Shown here one piece after another: positions 24,765 through 34,485 of a stretch of DNA of 64,000 nt. The translations under genes were made by a program, and so were the position numbers. Within the stretch, counting starts at the first letter, position 1. The number at the start of each line of letters is the position of its first letter. Under the pieces are notes generated by a model. The model was not told where the DNA came from. It saw only the letters and a program-made list of their open reading frames with translations, and searched no databases. The stretch comes from Christensenella massiliensis (GTDB lineage: Bacteria; Bacillota; Clostridia; Christensenellales; Christensenellaceae). The stretch spans positions 1,116,001-1,180,000 of the forward strand of contig LT700187.1 in NCBI GenBank assembly GCA_900155415.1. Direction: 5' to 3'.

Positions 24765-25844
24765 ATGAAAAAGGTACTATTGATCGTATTGTGTGTAGTG
24801 CTCGCGTGCAGTGCTGTTGCATGCAGCGCGGAGGCCCCGGCAGAGACGGGATCTGCTCCGGCAACGGAATCTGTTGCGGTATCCGAGGAGCCGAAAGAAA
24901 CGGAACCTGCCACAACAGCGGAATCTGCGGATGCATCCGCTTCAGAGGCTGTGGAAACAGCTCAGTACGAAGCGCGGGAACCCAAGAACGGTGATCATTA
25001 TGTGTTCGGTTTTACAGAATGGGGCGCGGGCAGTTTCTTTGATTCTGTTTATGGGGCAATTGAAGAGGTGGTACTACAAAACGGAGATGAGATCATCCAT
25101 CTGGAAGGACAATCGGACAGTAATGCGCAGTTGCAGGTCATTGAGGATTTTATCAGTCAGGATGTAGATGCGGTATTCTTTAATCCGGTAGATGCGGAAG
25201 CGTGCAAACCGGCAGTGCAAGCGCTGGTTGATGCAGGGATCCCGATCATTAATTTTGACTCGGCGGTTGCAGATATCGAGCTTGTAGATACGTTTGTGGC
25301 GACGGATAACTACAAAGCCGGACAAATTGCGGCCGAACAGATGATGAAAGATTTTCCGGACGGCGGTAAAGTGGCAGTGCTTGATTATCCGATCAATACA
25401 GCCGCCGTTGACCGTGCAAATGGCTTCATTGATGCGCTGAAAGGAAGCAATTTCGAAGTGGTAGCACAATTTGATGCAAGCGGAAAACCGGAAACAGGCC
25501 TTTCCGTGACAGAAGATATTTTACAGGCCCATAGTGACCTGACAGCGATTTTTGCAATCAACGATGAATCCGGAATGGGCGCGTATGCGGCGGTCGTAGC
25601 ATCGGGCGACGATGTTGCGATCTATGGTGTAAACGGCAATCCGGAAACAAAGGTGGAAATTGCAAAAGCAGATTCGCCCTATAAGGCAACGGCGGCGCAG
25701 TCTACGATCGGAATGGGACAGCAGAGTATTGAAGTCGCATACAAGATCCTGAAAGGGGAAGAATTCCCAAAACAGATCGACGTAGCACCTTTTATTATCA
25801 ATGCGGACAACGTAAATGATTATCCGTTAGACGGCTGGCAGTAA
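24765..25844 (+). CDS. Sugar-binding lipoprotein (RbsB-like)
   Basis: A 359-residue lipoprotein. The signal is MKKVLLIVLCVVLACSAVAC, followed by a Glu/Thr/Ala-rich linker to about residue 65. The type-I binding-protein fold shows SDSNAQLQVIEDFI, FFNPVDAEACKPAV, GIPIINFDS and FAINDESGMGAYAAV. The ATG at 24765 with GGAGG directly upstream is preferred over an in-frame GTG 12 bases earlier. It supplies ligand to the permease at 27502-28497. The expected ligand is a small sugar, possibly the saccharide cleaved by the flanking GH32-like enzymes. Confidence 0.93.
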   Translation: MKKVLLIVLCVVLACSAVACSAEAPAETGSAPATESVAVSEEPKETEPATTAESADASASEAVETAQYEAREPKNGDHYVFGFTEWGAGSFFDSVYGAIEEVVLQNGDEIIHLEGQSDSNAQLQVIEDFISQDVDAVFFNPVDAEACKPAVQALVDAGIPIINFDSAVADIELVDTFVATDNYKAGQIAAEQMMKDFPDGGKVAVLDYPINTAAVDRANGFIDALKGSNFEVVAQFDASGKPETGLSVTEDILQAHSDLTAIFAINDESGMGAYAAVVASGDDVAIYGVNGNPETKVEIAKADSPYKATAAQSTIGMGQQSIEVAYKILKGEEFPKQIDVAPFIINADNVNDYPLDGWQ

Positions 25845-25875
25845 TCAGTAAAATAAAAGGCGGATAAGTAATACT

Positions 25876-25909
25876 GGCGCTTCCCGCGGCCGAGAATGCG
25901 GGAAGCGCC
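25876..25909 (+). other. Intercistronic hairpin after the binding-protein gene
   Basis: A 12-bp perfect stem GGCGCTTCCCGC / GCGGGAAGCGCC with a 10-base loop, followed by AAATAATTTT. Such stems after binding-protein genes often stabilise that message or partly terminate transcription, so more binding protein is made than ATPase. Confidence 0.65.
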
Positions 25910-25986
25910 AAATAATTTTAAATGTAACCAGTAGGGCAAGGAATGCTGGCTGGATCAGATGATCTCACGATGGGGAGGAAAAAAAG

Positions 25987-27477
25987 TTGAGTGAATTACT
26001 GGAAATGAAACATATATGCAAGCGTTTTCCAGGCGTAAAAGCTCTTGATGATGTCCAGTTGACAGTAAAAGCAGGAGAAGTCCATGCGCTGCTAGGAGAA
26101 AACGGCGCGGGAAAGTCTACATTGATCAAGGTGCTCGGCGGGATCTATACAAAGGATGAAGGGGAAATTCATATTGACGGAAAACAGGTTGATATTCATG
26201 ACGTGGAAAGTGCGCGTGCAAATGGTGTGAGCGTTATCCATCAGGAATTGATGAGCGTGCCGTATCTTTCGGTTGCTGAGAATATTTTTCTGGGACAGGA
26301 GGAAACAAAATCCGGTTTCGTGAAAAAGGTACAGCAAAATAAACGGGCGCAGGAAATTTTAGACGAATATGAAATGGATGTCCGGGCCGGACAGCTTCTT
26401 GGCGAACTCACGATCGCACAGCAGCAAATGGTCGAGATCATCCGTGCAATTTCGTTTGGAGCACGAATCATTGTGATGGACGAACCAACCTCTTCTCTTT
26501 CTACAAAAGAGGTCGATATCCTGTTTGATACGGTTCGTAAGCTCAAAGAACGTAAAATCGGAATTATTTATATTTCACATAGAATGGCTGAACTGGACGA
26601 GATCGCAGACCGTATCACGATCATGCGCGACGGCCAATATATCGATACAGTAGTCACTTCGGAAACGCCGCGGGAGAGACTGGTGGCGCTCATGGTCGGA
26701 CGCGAGCTTTCGAGCTATTATACAAAAACGGATACGGCGACGGAAGAAGTTATTTTAGAGGCGGAACACCTCTCAGATGGAAAAGATGTATTGGATGCGA
26801 GCTTCAACCTGCGCAGGGGTGAGATCCTTGGATTCTCCGGCCTCGTTGGGGCAGGACGCAGTGAAACGATGAAAATTTTGTTCGGGCTCCAAAAACCTAT
26901 TTCTGGAACGATCAGATTGAATGGGGAAGAAGTAAAAATCAGTGATCCCCAAGAGGCGATCAGGCTTGGGATCGGAATGGTTCCGGAAGACAGGAAAGAT
27001 TTAGGTTTATTTCAGGAATCCAGCGTGCGGTTCAATATGACGATCGACGTATTAAAACAGTTCATTAAGGGGATATCTTACAGCAGGGCGAAAGAAATGC
27101 GGCTTGTAGACGAGTATATCAAAAAAATGTCGATCAAGGTGGCTTCGCCGGAACAGCTCGTATCGGGCCTTTCCGGAGGGAATCAACAGAAGGTGCTGAT
27201 CAGCCGCTGGCTGATGTGCACGGAAAAAATATTGATATTAGACGAGCCGACGCGCGGCGTAGATGTCAAAACCAAAGCAGAAATATACTATCTGATCAAT
27301 GAACTGGCCGCGAACGGACTCTCCATCATTATGGTATCGTCTGAGCTTCCGGAACTCATCAATATGAGTGATCGCGTGGTAGTTATGTGTCATGGACGGA
27401 CAACGGGTATTCTGGACCGCGCTGAATTAGATCAGGAAAAAATCATGACATTAGCGACAACGGATATCGTTGCATAA
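25987..27477 (+). CDS. Sugar ABC transporter ATP-binding protein (RbsA-like)
   Basis: A 496-residue duplicated ATPase: GENGAGKST and IIVMDEPTSSLS in domain 1; GLVGAGRSE, LSGGNQQKVLISRWL and ILILDEPTRGVDVK in domain 2. Translation starts at a TTG with a strong GGGGAGG site eight bases before; no better start is available. It energises the adjacent permease. It is closely similar in design to the ATPase at 5430-6920 but clearly a separate lineage by sequence. Confidence 0.93.
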   Translation: MSELLEMKHICKRFPGVKALDDVQLTVKAGEVHALLGENGAGKSTLIKVLGGIYTKDEGEIHIDGKQVDIHDVESARANGVSVIHQELMSVPYLSVAENIFLGQEETKSGFVKKVQQNKRAQEILDEYEMDVRAGQLLGELTIAQQQMVEIIRAISFGARIIVMDEPTSSLSTKEVDILFDTVRKLKERKIGIIYISHRMAELDEIADRITIMRDGQYIDTVVTSETPRERLVALMVGRELSSYYTKTDTATEEVILEAEHLSDGKDVLDASFNLRRGEILGFSGLVGAGRSETMKILFGLQKPISGTIRLNGEEVKISDPQEAIRLGIGMVPEDRKDLGLFQESSVRFNMTIDVLKQFIKGISYSRAKEMRLVDEYIKKMSIKVASPEQLVSGLSGGNQQKVLISRWLMCTEKILILDEPTRGVDVKTKAEIYYLINELAANGLSIIMVSSELPELINMSDRVVVMCHGRTTGILDRAELDQEKIMTLATTDIVA

Positions 27478-27501
27478 TACAGAAATATACAGGAGGGAAA
27501 T

Positions 27502-28497
27502 ATGAAAGGTCAGGAAATGCTGGGGAACAGGAGTTCCCTTTCGAGATTCGGCGGTTCTTTGAAGACTGGATTGAAAGACAAACTGGGGATTTTAATTGGG
27601 CTGATCGCAATGTGCGTCTTGCTGGCGATTTTTACGGATTCTTTCGCGACGTCCAGAAACATTATCAATGTACTGCGGCAGATGTCGGTCAACGCATTTT
27701 TAGCCTGCGGTATGACGATGGTCATTATTCTCGGCGGAATCGATCTCTCGGTAGGATCTGTGATTGCGGTTTCGGGCTGCCTCTGCGCGGGGCTCATTAC
27801 CAATAATGGGCTCCCATCCGGACTTGCCATTTTGCTGGCGATGGGGGCAGGTACACTGGTCGGCGTATTTAACGGACTTGTGATCTCGCGGACAACGATA
27901 CCGCCTTTTATTGTGACGTTGGCGACAATGAATATTGGGCGCGGTTTTGCGCGGGTCTATACTGCGAATAAAACAATTATGGTTTCAGATGACCTGTTTG
28001 GCTTTATCGGCACAGGCTATTATGGTGCGATACCGGCGCCGGTCATTTATATGATCATTGCAATTGCAGTTGTAGGCTGCATACTCGCTTTTACGCGGTT
28101 CGGGCGGCATATCTATGCGGTTGGCGGAAACAAGCAGGCTGCGATTTATTCCGGTATCAACGCTAAAAATGTCACATTCACCGTATATATCCTTGCGGGG
28201 CTGCTTGCTTCCTTTGCGGGTATTATAAGCGCATCGAGGACGTTTTCAGGACAATTTAATGTGGGCGATGGCGCGGAGATGGATGCGATTGCGGCAGTTA
28301 TTCTGGGAGGGACCAGTATGACAGGCGGTGTGGGAACGCTGTCCGGTACAGTGATTGGCTGCTTTATCATCGCAGTGCTTAATAACGGGATGAATCTCCT
28401 AGGGATAGATTCATCGTGGCAATATATCGTGCAGGGAATTGTGATTTTGATCGCCGTTATGATCGATTTCCTGAAAAAGCGGAACCAGAAGTTTTGA
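27502..28497 (+). CDS. Sugar ABC transporter permease (RbsC-like)
   Basis: A 331-residue polytopic membrane protein with an N-terminal charged segment, the signature GGIDLSVGSVIAVSG, and YAVGGNKQAAIYSG and VILGGTSMTGGVGTLSG near the C-terminal half. It belongs to the BPD_transp_2 family and forms the translocation channel. A GGAGGG site precedes the ATG, 24 bases after the ATPase gene. The downstream kinase begins 46 bases later, so import and phosphorylation are linked in one operon. Confidence 0.93.
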   Translation: MKGQEMLGNRSSLSRFGGSLKTGLKDKLGILIGLIAMCVLLAIFTDSFATSRNIINVLRQMSVNAFLACGMTMVIILGGIDLSVGSVIAVSGCLCAGLITNNGLPSGLAILLAMGAGTLVGVFNGLVISRTTIPPFIVTLATMNIGRGFARVYTANKTIMVSDDLFGFIGTGYYGAIPAPVIYMIIAIAVVGCILAFTRFGRHIYAVGGNKQAAIYSGINAKNVTFTVYILAGLLASFAGIISASRTFSGQFNVGDGAEMDAIAAVILGGTSMTGGVGTLSGTVIGCFIIAVLNNGMNLLGIDSSWQYIVQGIVILIAVMIDFLKKRNQKF

Positions 28498-28543
28498 ATA
28501 ATAGGATAATGCAGAAAAATTGTAACGTCGAAAAGGAAAAAAT

Positions 28544-30028
28544 ATGTCGGTAGTTTTAGGAATAGATCTGGGAACATCAAGTGTGAAAGCGTTGCTGATC
28601 GACTGCGAAAGAGGCGTGATCGGGCAGGCTTCTCAGGATTATGATGTATCCATCCCCATAAACGGATATGCGGAACAAGAACCTGAGATGTGGTGGAACG
28701 CCACCTGTAAGATCCTTCTGGAATTGAAAGAAAAATATTCGGATGTGTTTCAAAAAATTGCAGCTGTTGGACTTTCGGGACAGATGCACGGACTGGTCGC
28801 AGTAGACCGGGCGGGGAACCCGGTGCGGCCGGCGATCATCTGGCTTGATCAGCGCTCAGAGGAACAAGTAAGGGAGCTCCAACGTAGAGTATCGCACAAC
28901 GAAATCCAAAATATACTGCAAAACGAGCCTTTTACAGGTTTTGCTTTCCCATCATTGCTGTGGGTCAGGGAACATGAGCCGGAGATATACCGGCAGATCG
29001 ATAAGATTTTCCTGCCCAAGGATTACATTCGTATGAAGCTGACCGGAAAAATCGCTTCTGATGTGACGGATGCAGCTTCAACAGGATGCTTTGATATCGG
29101 CCGGCGCGACTGGGCCTACCGGATTGCGGAAAAGTTTTCTGTGGAAAGCGGTTTGCTGCCGGAATGTCATGAATCAACGGAAGTCGCCGGGGAAACTACG
29201 GCCGAATGCATGAGGCAGACTGGGCTCGCGGTGGGGATCCCTGTGATTTACGGCGCGGGAGATCAGCAGTGTCAGGGGATTGGGAATGGTGCTGACAAAG
29301 AAGGTATCGTCATATCCAATATCGGCACAGGAGGTGAAATATCCTCCTATATCGACAAGGATGTTTTCGACCCGATGATGAGGACACATACTTTTTGCCA
29401 TGCGGTAAACCGTGGATATATTATCTATGGTGCGACGTTATGCAGCGGTATGTCGCTGAAGTGGCTGAAGAATAATATATTAAAGGCGGCCTCCTTTGAA
29501 GAATTGAGTAAAATGGCCTCCGAGATCCCCGCTGGAAGCGATGGTGTTATTTTTCTTCCGCATCTGACCGGCGAACGAACGCCCTACATGAATCCAAAAG
29601 CAAAAGGGATATTATTCGGCCTTCATTTAAAACATGATTCACGGTATTTGGCCCGCGCAGTGATGGAGGGCGTAGTATACAGTTTAAAAAGCACGTTGGA
29701 AATTTTCCGGGGGCTGGGAATACAGACAAATAAAATTATTGCCTCGGGCGGCGCTGTGTCAAGCCCCGTATGGCTGCAAATACAAGCGGATATTTATGAA
29801 AAACCGGTCGTGGTTTCAAAAATAAAAGAACAGGCAGCGCTCGGAGCAGGAATTCTTGCGGCACTGGGAGCGGGAATATTTCGTTCAGACGCCGACTATG
29901 CACATCTAATAGAGATGGACAAAAAGGTTTACTTTCCAAATAGCAAGAACGCAGAATGCTACCGGAAGGCATACGCTGTCTTCATAGAACTCTATCAGAG
30001 AAATAAAGATTTGTTTGAAAAAAATTAA
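28544..30028 (+). CDS. xylB: FGGY-family carbohydrate kinase, xylulokinase-like
   Basis: A 494-residue kinase. The N-terminal phosphate-binding loop is GIDLGTSSVKALLID, the substrate-binding stretch is LSGQMHGLV, and an FGGY C-terminal domain has SGGAVSSPVWLQIQADI. Residues WLDQRS and GAGDQQCQGIGNG fit xylulokinases best. It should phosphorylate a ketopentose such as D-xylulose, but FGGY specificity changes easily, and fructose-like or other ketoses are possible given the GH32-like neighbours. It overlaps slightly with an alternative upstream frame of the next gene. Confidence 0.87.
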   Translation: MSVVLGIDLGTSSVKALLIDCERGVIGQASQDYDVSIPINGYAEQEPEMWWNATCKILLELKEKYSDVFQKIAAVGLSGQMHGLVAVDRAGNPVRPAIIWLDQRSEEQVRELQRRVSHNEIQNILQNEPFTGFAFPSLLWVREHEPEIYRQIDKIFLPKDYIRMKLTGKIASDVTDAASTGCFDIGRRDWAYRIAEKFSVESGLLPECHESTEVAGETTAECMRQTGLAVGIPVIYGAGDQQCQGIGNGADKEGIVISNIGTGGEISSYIDKDVFDPMMRTHTFCHAVNRGYIIYGATLCSGMSLKWLKNNILKAASFEELSKMASEIPAGSDGVIFLPHLTGERTPYMNPKAKGILFGLHLKHDSRYLARAVMEGVVYSLKSTLEIFRGLGIQTNKIIASGGAVSSPVWLQIQADIYEKPVVVSKIKEQAALGAGILAALGAGIFRSDADYAHLIEMDKKVYFPNSKNAECYRKAYAVFIELYQRNKDLFEKN

Positions 30029-30059
30029 TAAAAAAGACGATATTAAGGAGGATAAGATT

Positions 30060-31571
30060 ATGTCTAATATTTATCGCCGCTCAGGCACGAATAACCCGCC
30101 TGCAAGTGATCCGATGCCCTTGTTTGTTGACGGGGCTTATCATGTGATACACTTGAGCCCGCCGTGGGATTCTCTGGGCGAGATCGTACCGGAAATTCGG
30201 AGCAAGGATACGCAGCGCCACATTTCCAGCACAGATATGGTACATTGGACCGTACATGAGCCTGCGCTTTATCCCGGTAAGCCCGGAGAGATAGATGAGG
30301 ATGGGTGCTGGACTGGCAGTTTAGTACGCAAACGCGACGATGGTATGTTCTATCTGTTCTATTGCGCGTTCGATCACGATGCGGAAAATCCACAGAAAAT
30401 CTGTCTTGCGACCAGTGAAGACGGATATCAATATACGAAACGTCCGGATTTTCCGACACTCCGTCCGGCAGCTGATCTGGAACAGATCGATTACCGAGAT
30501 TCCTATGTGTTCTGGAATGAAGATGAACAAATATATTGGATGGTACTGGCTGCAAGATATCAGGATGGCGGTCCGTTCCATCGGAAAGGCGTTATCACCT
30601 ATCGTACGTCGAAAGACTTGTGGAACTGGAGCGAAGACAATATATTATATGCTCCGTGGTATATGATTTGCCCGGAATGCCCGGAAATGTTCAAAATGGG
30701 TGACTGGTGGTATCTTGTTTATTCGCATTTTGACCAGAATGCCAAGACGACCTACCGTATATCCAAAAGCTGTCATGGGCCGTGGCGTGTTCCGAGCCTT
30801 CCGGGGTTTGACGGGAGACGTTTCTATGCGGCAAAATCTCTTACAGACGGAAAACGCCGCTTTCAGTGGGGAAATATTTATGAACGTGAAACACTGACAA
30901 ACGAGGGCAGATGGACCTATGCGGGCGATATGGCAATGCCGCACGAACTTCTGCAGAGGGAGGATGGTTCTCTCGCGGTATGCGTACCGCATGAGATCGT
31001 AGACAATTTCGCCAAACCGGTACAGAAGAAATTTAAGCAAATGATGGGCGATTGGCGGCAAGACGGAGATTCCATTCAGGTGGATTCTACATCTACGTTT
31101 GCTTACGGTTTCTTTGAAGAAGAGAGCAAAGATGCGGTGATGCTGCATGCAAAGCTGAACCTGAAGGACGGATACGGAGCATTCGGTCTGCTTCTGAAGA
31201 GTACGGAAGGCCTGTCTCCGTCGTGGGAACTGATTTTTGAGCCTGCAAGGTCACGGGTGAGTATCACACGCTACCCGGTCGCATTGGATCCTTTCTGGGA
31301 AACATTGAACCCAAAAATCGACGATGCGCCGATGGAGGTAGATGGTCCGAGGACGATCGAACGTCCGATCAGGATCGAAAACGGTAAGGAAATCGATGTA
31401 AAAGCCTTTGTGGATGATTCTTTTGTCGAATGCTTTGTAAACGACGAGCTGGCTCTTTCTTTCCGTATCTATGATCCTACGGGCGGAGCACCCTTCCATA
31501 AATTCGGACTCTTTGTCGAGGACGGCGTTCTTGATGTAACACAGATCGAATTGAATGAAGAAATAGATTGA
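30060..31571 (+). CDS. GH32-like glycoside hydrolase, paralog B with altered RDP motif
   Basis: A 503-residue paralog of the enzyme at 22889-24376. The shared blocks are CWTGS, CPECPEM and RRFYAAKSL. Its first motif is PASDPMPLFVDG (candidate Asp17), and the acid/base block is CPECPEMF (Glu206). The transition-state motif is RDS (DYRDSYVF, 146-148) rather than RDP. There is no signal peptide, so it is cytoplasmic. The ATG at 30060 follows AAGGAGG; an earlier in-frame ATG overlaps the kinase and is less likely. Two cytoplasmic paralogs flanking one importer suggest different linkages of one glycan family, or one enzyme that has changed function. Confidence 0.8.
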   Translation: MSNIYRRSGTNNPPASDPMPLFVDGAYHVIHLSPPWDSLGEIVPEIRSKDTQRHISSTDMVHWTVHEPALYPGKPGEIDEDGCWTGSLVRKRDDGMFYLFYCAFDHDAENPQKICLATSEDGYQYTKRPDFPTLRPAADLEQIDYRDSYVFWNEDEQIYWMVLAARYQDGGPFHRKGVITYRTSKDLWNWSEDNILYAPWYMICPECPEMFKMGDWWYLVYSHFDQNAKTTYRISKSCHGPWRVPSLPGFDGRRFYAAKSLTDGKRRFQWGNIYERETLTNEGRWTYAGDMAMPHELLQREDGSLAVCVPHEIVDNFAKPVQKKFKQMMGDWRQDGDSIQVDSTSTFAYGFFEEESKDAVMLHAKLNLKDGYGAFGLLLKSTEGLSPSWELIFEPARSRVSITRYPVALDPFWETLNPKIDDAPMEVDGPRTIERPIRIENGKEIDVKAFVDDSFVECFVNDELALSFRIYDPTGGAPFHKFGLFVEDGVLDVTQIELNEEID

Positions 31572-31607
31572 ACGGCATACAGCTGCAAAATAAATTAAAA
31601 CAGAGAT

Positions 31608-31645
31608 AAAAAACCGGAGATTTTATGAAACTCCGGTTTTTTATT
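31608..31645 (+). terminator. Intrinsic terminator of the second sugar operon
   Basis: The stem ACCGGAG / CTCCGGT is flanked by A and T runs (AAAAAACCGGAG ... CTCCGGTTTTTTATT). Confidence 0.9.
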
Positions 31646-31649
31646 GCGT

Positions 31650-31902
31650 GATGGCTATACTGGGCATGCTGCTTTAACATTTCGGGAAAGGAAATGGTAG
31701 GGGGCGGTTTTGATAACCGGGAAACAACTGAGATGGTTTGTCTAAACGGCATTGCAAGAATAAAGAGCCTACATATTGAGAGGCTGCAATGGCTGCTTAT
31801 AAATAGAAAAAGACTCTATGACAGCGTTGGGCTGAAGGAACAAAGATAAAGATATAGTACCGGATATCGGAAATGGGAGAAACATTAGGCGCGGGGCAAA
31901 AG
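31650..31902 (+). other. Intergenic region between converging operons, with a weak 40-codon frame
   Basis: No supported gene. A rightward ATG-to-stop frame of 40 codons lies at 31733-31855 (starts MVCLNGIARIKSLHIERLQW), but its ribosome site is poor and it matches nothing I recognise. It could be the tail of a lost gene. Confidence 0.3.
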
Positions 31903-31956
31903 AAAAATAGAAAGGACCTGTCTGAGCGCTGCTGTGGCAGCGTGGACAGGCCCTTT
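31903..31956 (-). terminator. Intrinsic terminator of the leftward 2-oxoacid dehydrogenase operon
   Basis: Read leftward: AAAGGGCCTGTC pairs with GACAGGTCCTTT (one mismatch), with an inner stem CGCTGC/GCAGCG, followed by CTATTTTTC. It sits about 40 bases after the E1 stop codon. Confidence 0.85.
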
Positions 31957-31997
31957 CGTGAGATATACCACAAAAAATTTACATGGAACGAATATCC

Positions 31998-34463
31998 TTA
32001 TACACCTGCTTTGTTTCGACGGTCCATTTCGGCGACCGAAAAGGAACGCTTTGGCGTATAGCCCGGAAGCGGCTGTATTTTCTGGTGATATGCGTCGAGA
32101 AACCAATCAGCCTGTGGAAAGAAAGAATCCTCCAATTCATATACGGGGGTGATCCAGTTTCTGGCGCCTAACACAACAGGCGGAGCATCCAGATAATTGA
32201 ACAGGGAGGAACAGATATTCTGGGCGAAATCATTGATGATGGAACCTTTCTGACATGCGTCGCTTGCGATGATGATACGGCCTGTCTTTTTTACAGATTC
32301 CTGAACCGGACCAAAATTAAAAGGAACAATGCTCCGCGCGTCGATCACTTCCGCGCTGATTCCATACTGATCTTCAAAGAGCTTTGCGGCCTCTATCGCC
32401 TTATACAGCGTAGCGCCAATGGTCAGGATCGTAAGATCGGAGCCACGCCTTTTGATATCCGGCTCCCCAATCGGGATTTCATAATAATCCTTTGGAACGC
32501 CGCCTTTGTGGAAAGTTTCGCCAATACCATAGAGAGATTGACTTTCAAGATAAATAACGGGATCCGTTCCGGAGAGAGCGGAGTTAAGAAGCCCCTTTGC
32601 GTCATATGGGGTGACGGGGAATACGACCTTAAGACCGGGAACGTGTGCGCAGATACTCGACCAGTCTTGAGAGTGCTGCGCGCCATATTTTGCACCCACG
32701 CCCATACGCAGAACGACCGGCATTCTCACCTGTCCTGCAGTCATACTCTGCCATTTTGCCAGCTGGTTGAGTACTTCATCGCCTGCGCGGCCAAGAAAGT
32801 CACAGTACATCAGCTCAGGAAGCGCTCTGCCGCCCATCATGGCATACCCGACGGAAGCGCCGACAATGGCGGATTCCGATATCCCGGAGTTGAAAAGCCG
32901 ATGATAAGGAACAGACTTATCGAGGTCCTTATAAGCCCCGTAGGCGCTGCCCCAGATCCTTAGGTCTTCGCCGAACGACACCAAGGTTGGGTCCTCATAG
33001 AATTTATCCAGAACAGACTCAAAAATCGCATCGCGCAGCTGAACGACTGCGGAAGAAGGCAGCTCTTTACCGTCCTTTATCCCGTCGCGGCTCTTTTTCT
33101 TCAGACGCTGAAGGCGTGGGTTTTCTTCCTTAGGCGCACAGACCTCAACGGGAGTATCCGCCATTTTAGGCATGTGCCGGTTGGAATACATATATTTTTC
33201 AATGCTGTCCGGCTCTCTCAATAGGTCCATACGCGGAGAAATGCTATCATCGACCGCCAGCTTGAATACGGAAAAAATCAGGCTGCGTACTTCTTCCCGC
33301 AGGGAATCAGCTTGTTCCTTTGTCAGGACAGCATTTTCAACAAGCTGTTTTTCATAATCAGCAATCGCATCCTGTGCCTCCCAAGCGTTGATTTCTTCTT
33401 GTGTGCGGTTGGGATTGGCGTCCGATGTGGAGTGACCGGAGAAACGATAGGTGATAACATCGAGGAGAGCCGGGCCTTTTCCTTCTTCGAGCAGCTTTTT
33501 TTTGCGTTTCATTGCATCGATCACGGCGAATACATTGAAACCGTCTATACGTTCCGCATGCATCTGATCTGGATTGATGCCGGCGCCCACACGTGCGAGT
33601 ATGCCGTATGCCATGGTTTCGCCGCTGGTTTGGCCGCCCATGCCGTATCCGTTATTGTTAAAGTTGAAGAGGATCGGCAGGCCGCCTTTATATCCTTCTT
33701 CCCATAGCGTTTTATATTGATCCATAGAAGCGAAATTCATAGATTCCCATACCGGGCCGCAGCCGAGCGAGCCGTCGCCTGCATTGGCAACTATGATACC
33801 TTTTTTCCTCATATTCTTTTTGTAGAGCGCCGCACCTGTCGCGATCGGTGCGCTGCCCCCGACGATGGCGTTGTTGGGATAAACGCCGAAAGGAATAAAA
33901 AACGCATGCATAGAATTGCCGAGGCCTTCCGCAAAACCATTTTTGCGGCCAAATATCTCCGCCATAATACCATATAGGTAGAAACGTTTTGCGGTTTCAC
34001 GGACATCAAGGGAAAAATGTTCTTTTACGACACGGTATTGCGCCCCGCCGTTTGAACGCTCCATGATCTCCTCAAGTTCCCGGTCTGTCAGCTTGCGCAA
34101 AGCAGAAAAGCCTTTTGCAATCAGCTCGCCGTGGCTGCGGTGCGTACCGAAAACCGCATCGTTGCAGTCGAGCAGGAACGCTTGACCGACAGCGACGCTT
34201 TCCTGACCGATACCAAGATGTGCCGGACCGGAATAGTTGTAAGCCATATCGCAATATTTGCCTGTCAGACGGAGATCCTGCATCATAGTTTCGAACTCGC
34301 GGATCGTCAGCATATCGAAAAAGATATTGATGAGCTCTTCGCTGGTGAATTCGCCGAGGACGTCCTTCATTTTTTTCTGATAGTTGTTCAGTGGAATATC
34401 CTTGAATGCGGATGTACCGCGCGCTCTTATTTGAGCCGGATCAAGATACAGTTCTTTTGTCAT
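31998..34463 (-). CDS. 2-oxoacid dehydrogenase E1, alpha-beta fusion (TPP-dependent)
   Basis: The 821-residue protein joins E1-alpha (about residues 40-410) and E1-beta (about 480-810), normally two genes. The alpha part has HLGIGQESVAVGQ, HRSHGELIAKG and the TPP motif GDGSLGCGPVWE...NFNNN. The beta part has FGEDLRIWG, GISESAIVGASVGYAMMG and DFLGRAGDEVLNQLAK. The reaction is oxidative decarboxylation of pyruvate, acetoin or a branched 2-oxoacid with acyl transfer to lipoate. The gene is last in an operon with E2 and E3, so a complete complex is encoded. Substrate cannot be fixed from motifs alone. Confidence 0.9.
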   Translation of the reverse strand: MTKELYLDPAQIRARGTSAFKDIPLNNYQKKMKDVLGEFTSEELINIFFDMLTIREFETMMQDLRLTGKYCDMAYNYSGPAHLGIGQESVAVGQAFLLDCNDAVFGTHRSHGELIAKGFSALRKLTDRELEEIMERSNGGAQYRVVKEHFSLDVRETAKRFYLYGIMAEIFGRKNGFAEGLGNSMHAFFIPFGVYPNNAIVGGSAPIATGAALYKKNMRKKGIIVANAGDGSLGCGPVWESMNFASMDQYKTLWEEGYKGGLPILFNFNNNGYGMGGQTSGETMAYGILARVGAGINPDQMHAERIDGFNVFAVIDAMKRKKKLLEEGKGPALLDVITYRFSGHSTSDANPNRTQEEINAWEAQDAIADYEKQLVENAVLTKEQADSLREEVRSLIFSVFKLAVDDSISPRMDLLREPDSIEKYMYSNRHMPKMADTPVEVCAPKEENPRLQRLKKKSRDGIKDGKELPSSAVVQLRDAIFESVLDKFYEDPTLVSFGEDLRIWGSAYGAYKDLDKSVPYHRLFNSGISESAIVGASVGYAMMGGRALPELMYCDFLGRAGDEVLNQLAKWQSMTAGQVRMPVVLRMGVGAKYGAQHSQDWSSICAHVPGLKVVFPVTPYDAKGLLNSALSGTDPVIYLESQSLYGIGETFHKGGVPKDYYEIPIGEPDIKRRGSDLTILTIGATLYKAIEAAKLFEDQYGISAEVIDARSIVPFNFGPVQESVKKTGRIIIASDACQKGSIINDFAQNICSSLFNYLDAPPVVLGARNWITPVYELEDSFFPQADWFLDAYHQKIQPLPGYTPKRSFSVAEMDRRNKAGV

Positions 34464-34485
34464 GATTTTGATTACCTCCTAAAAG

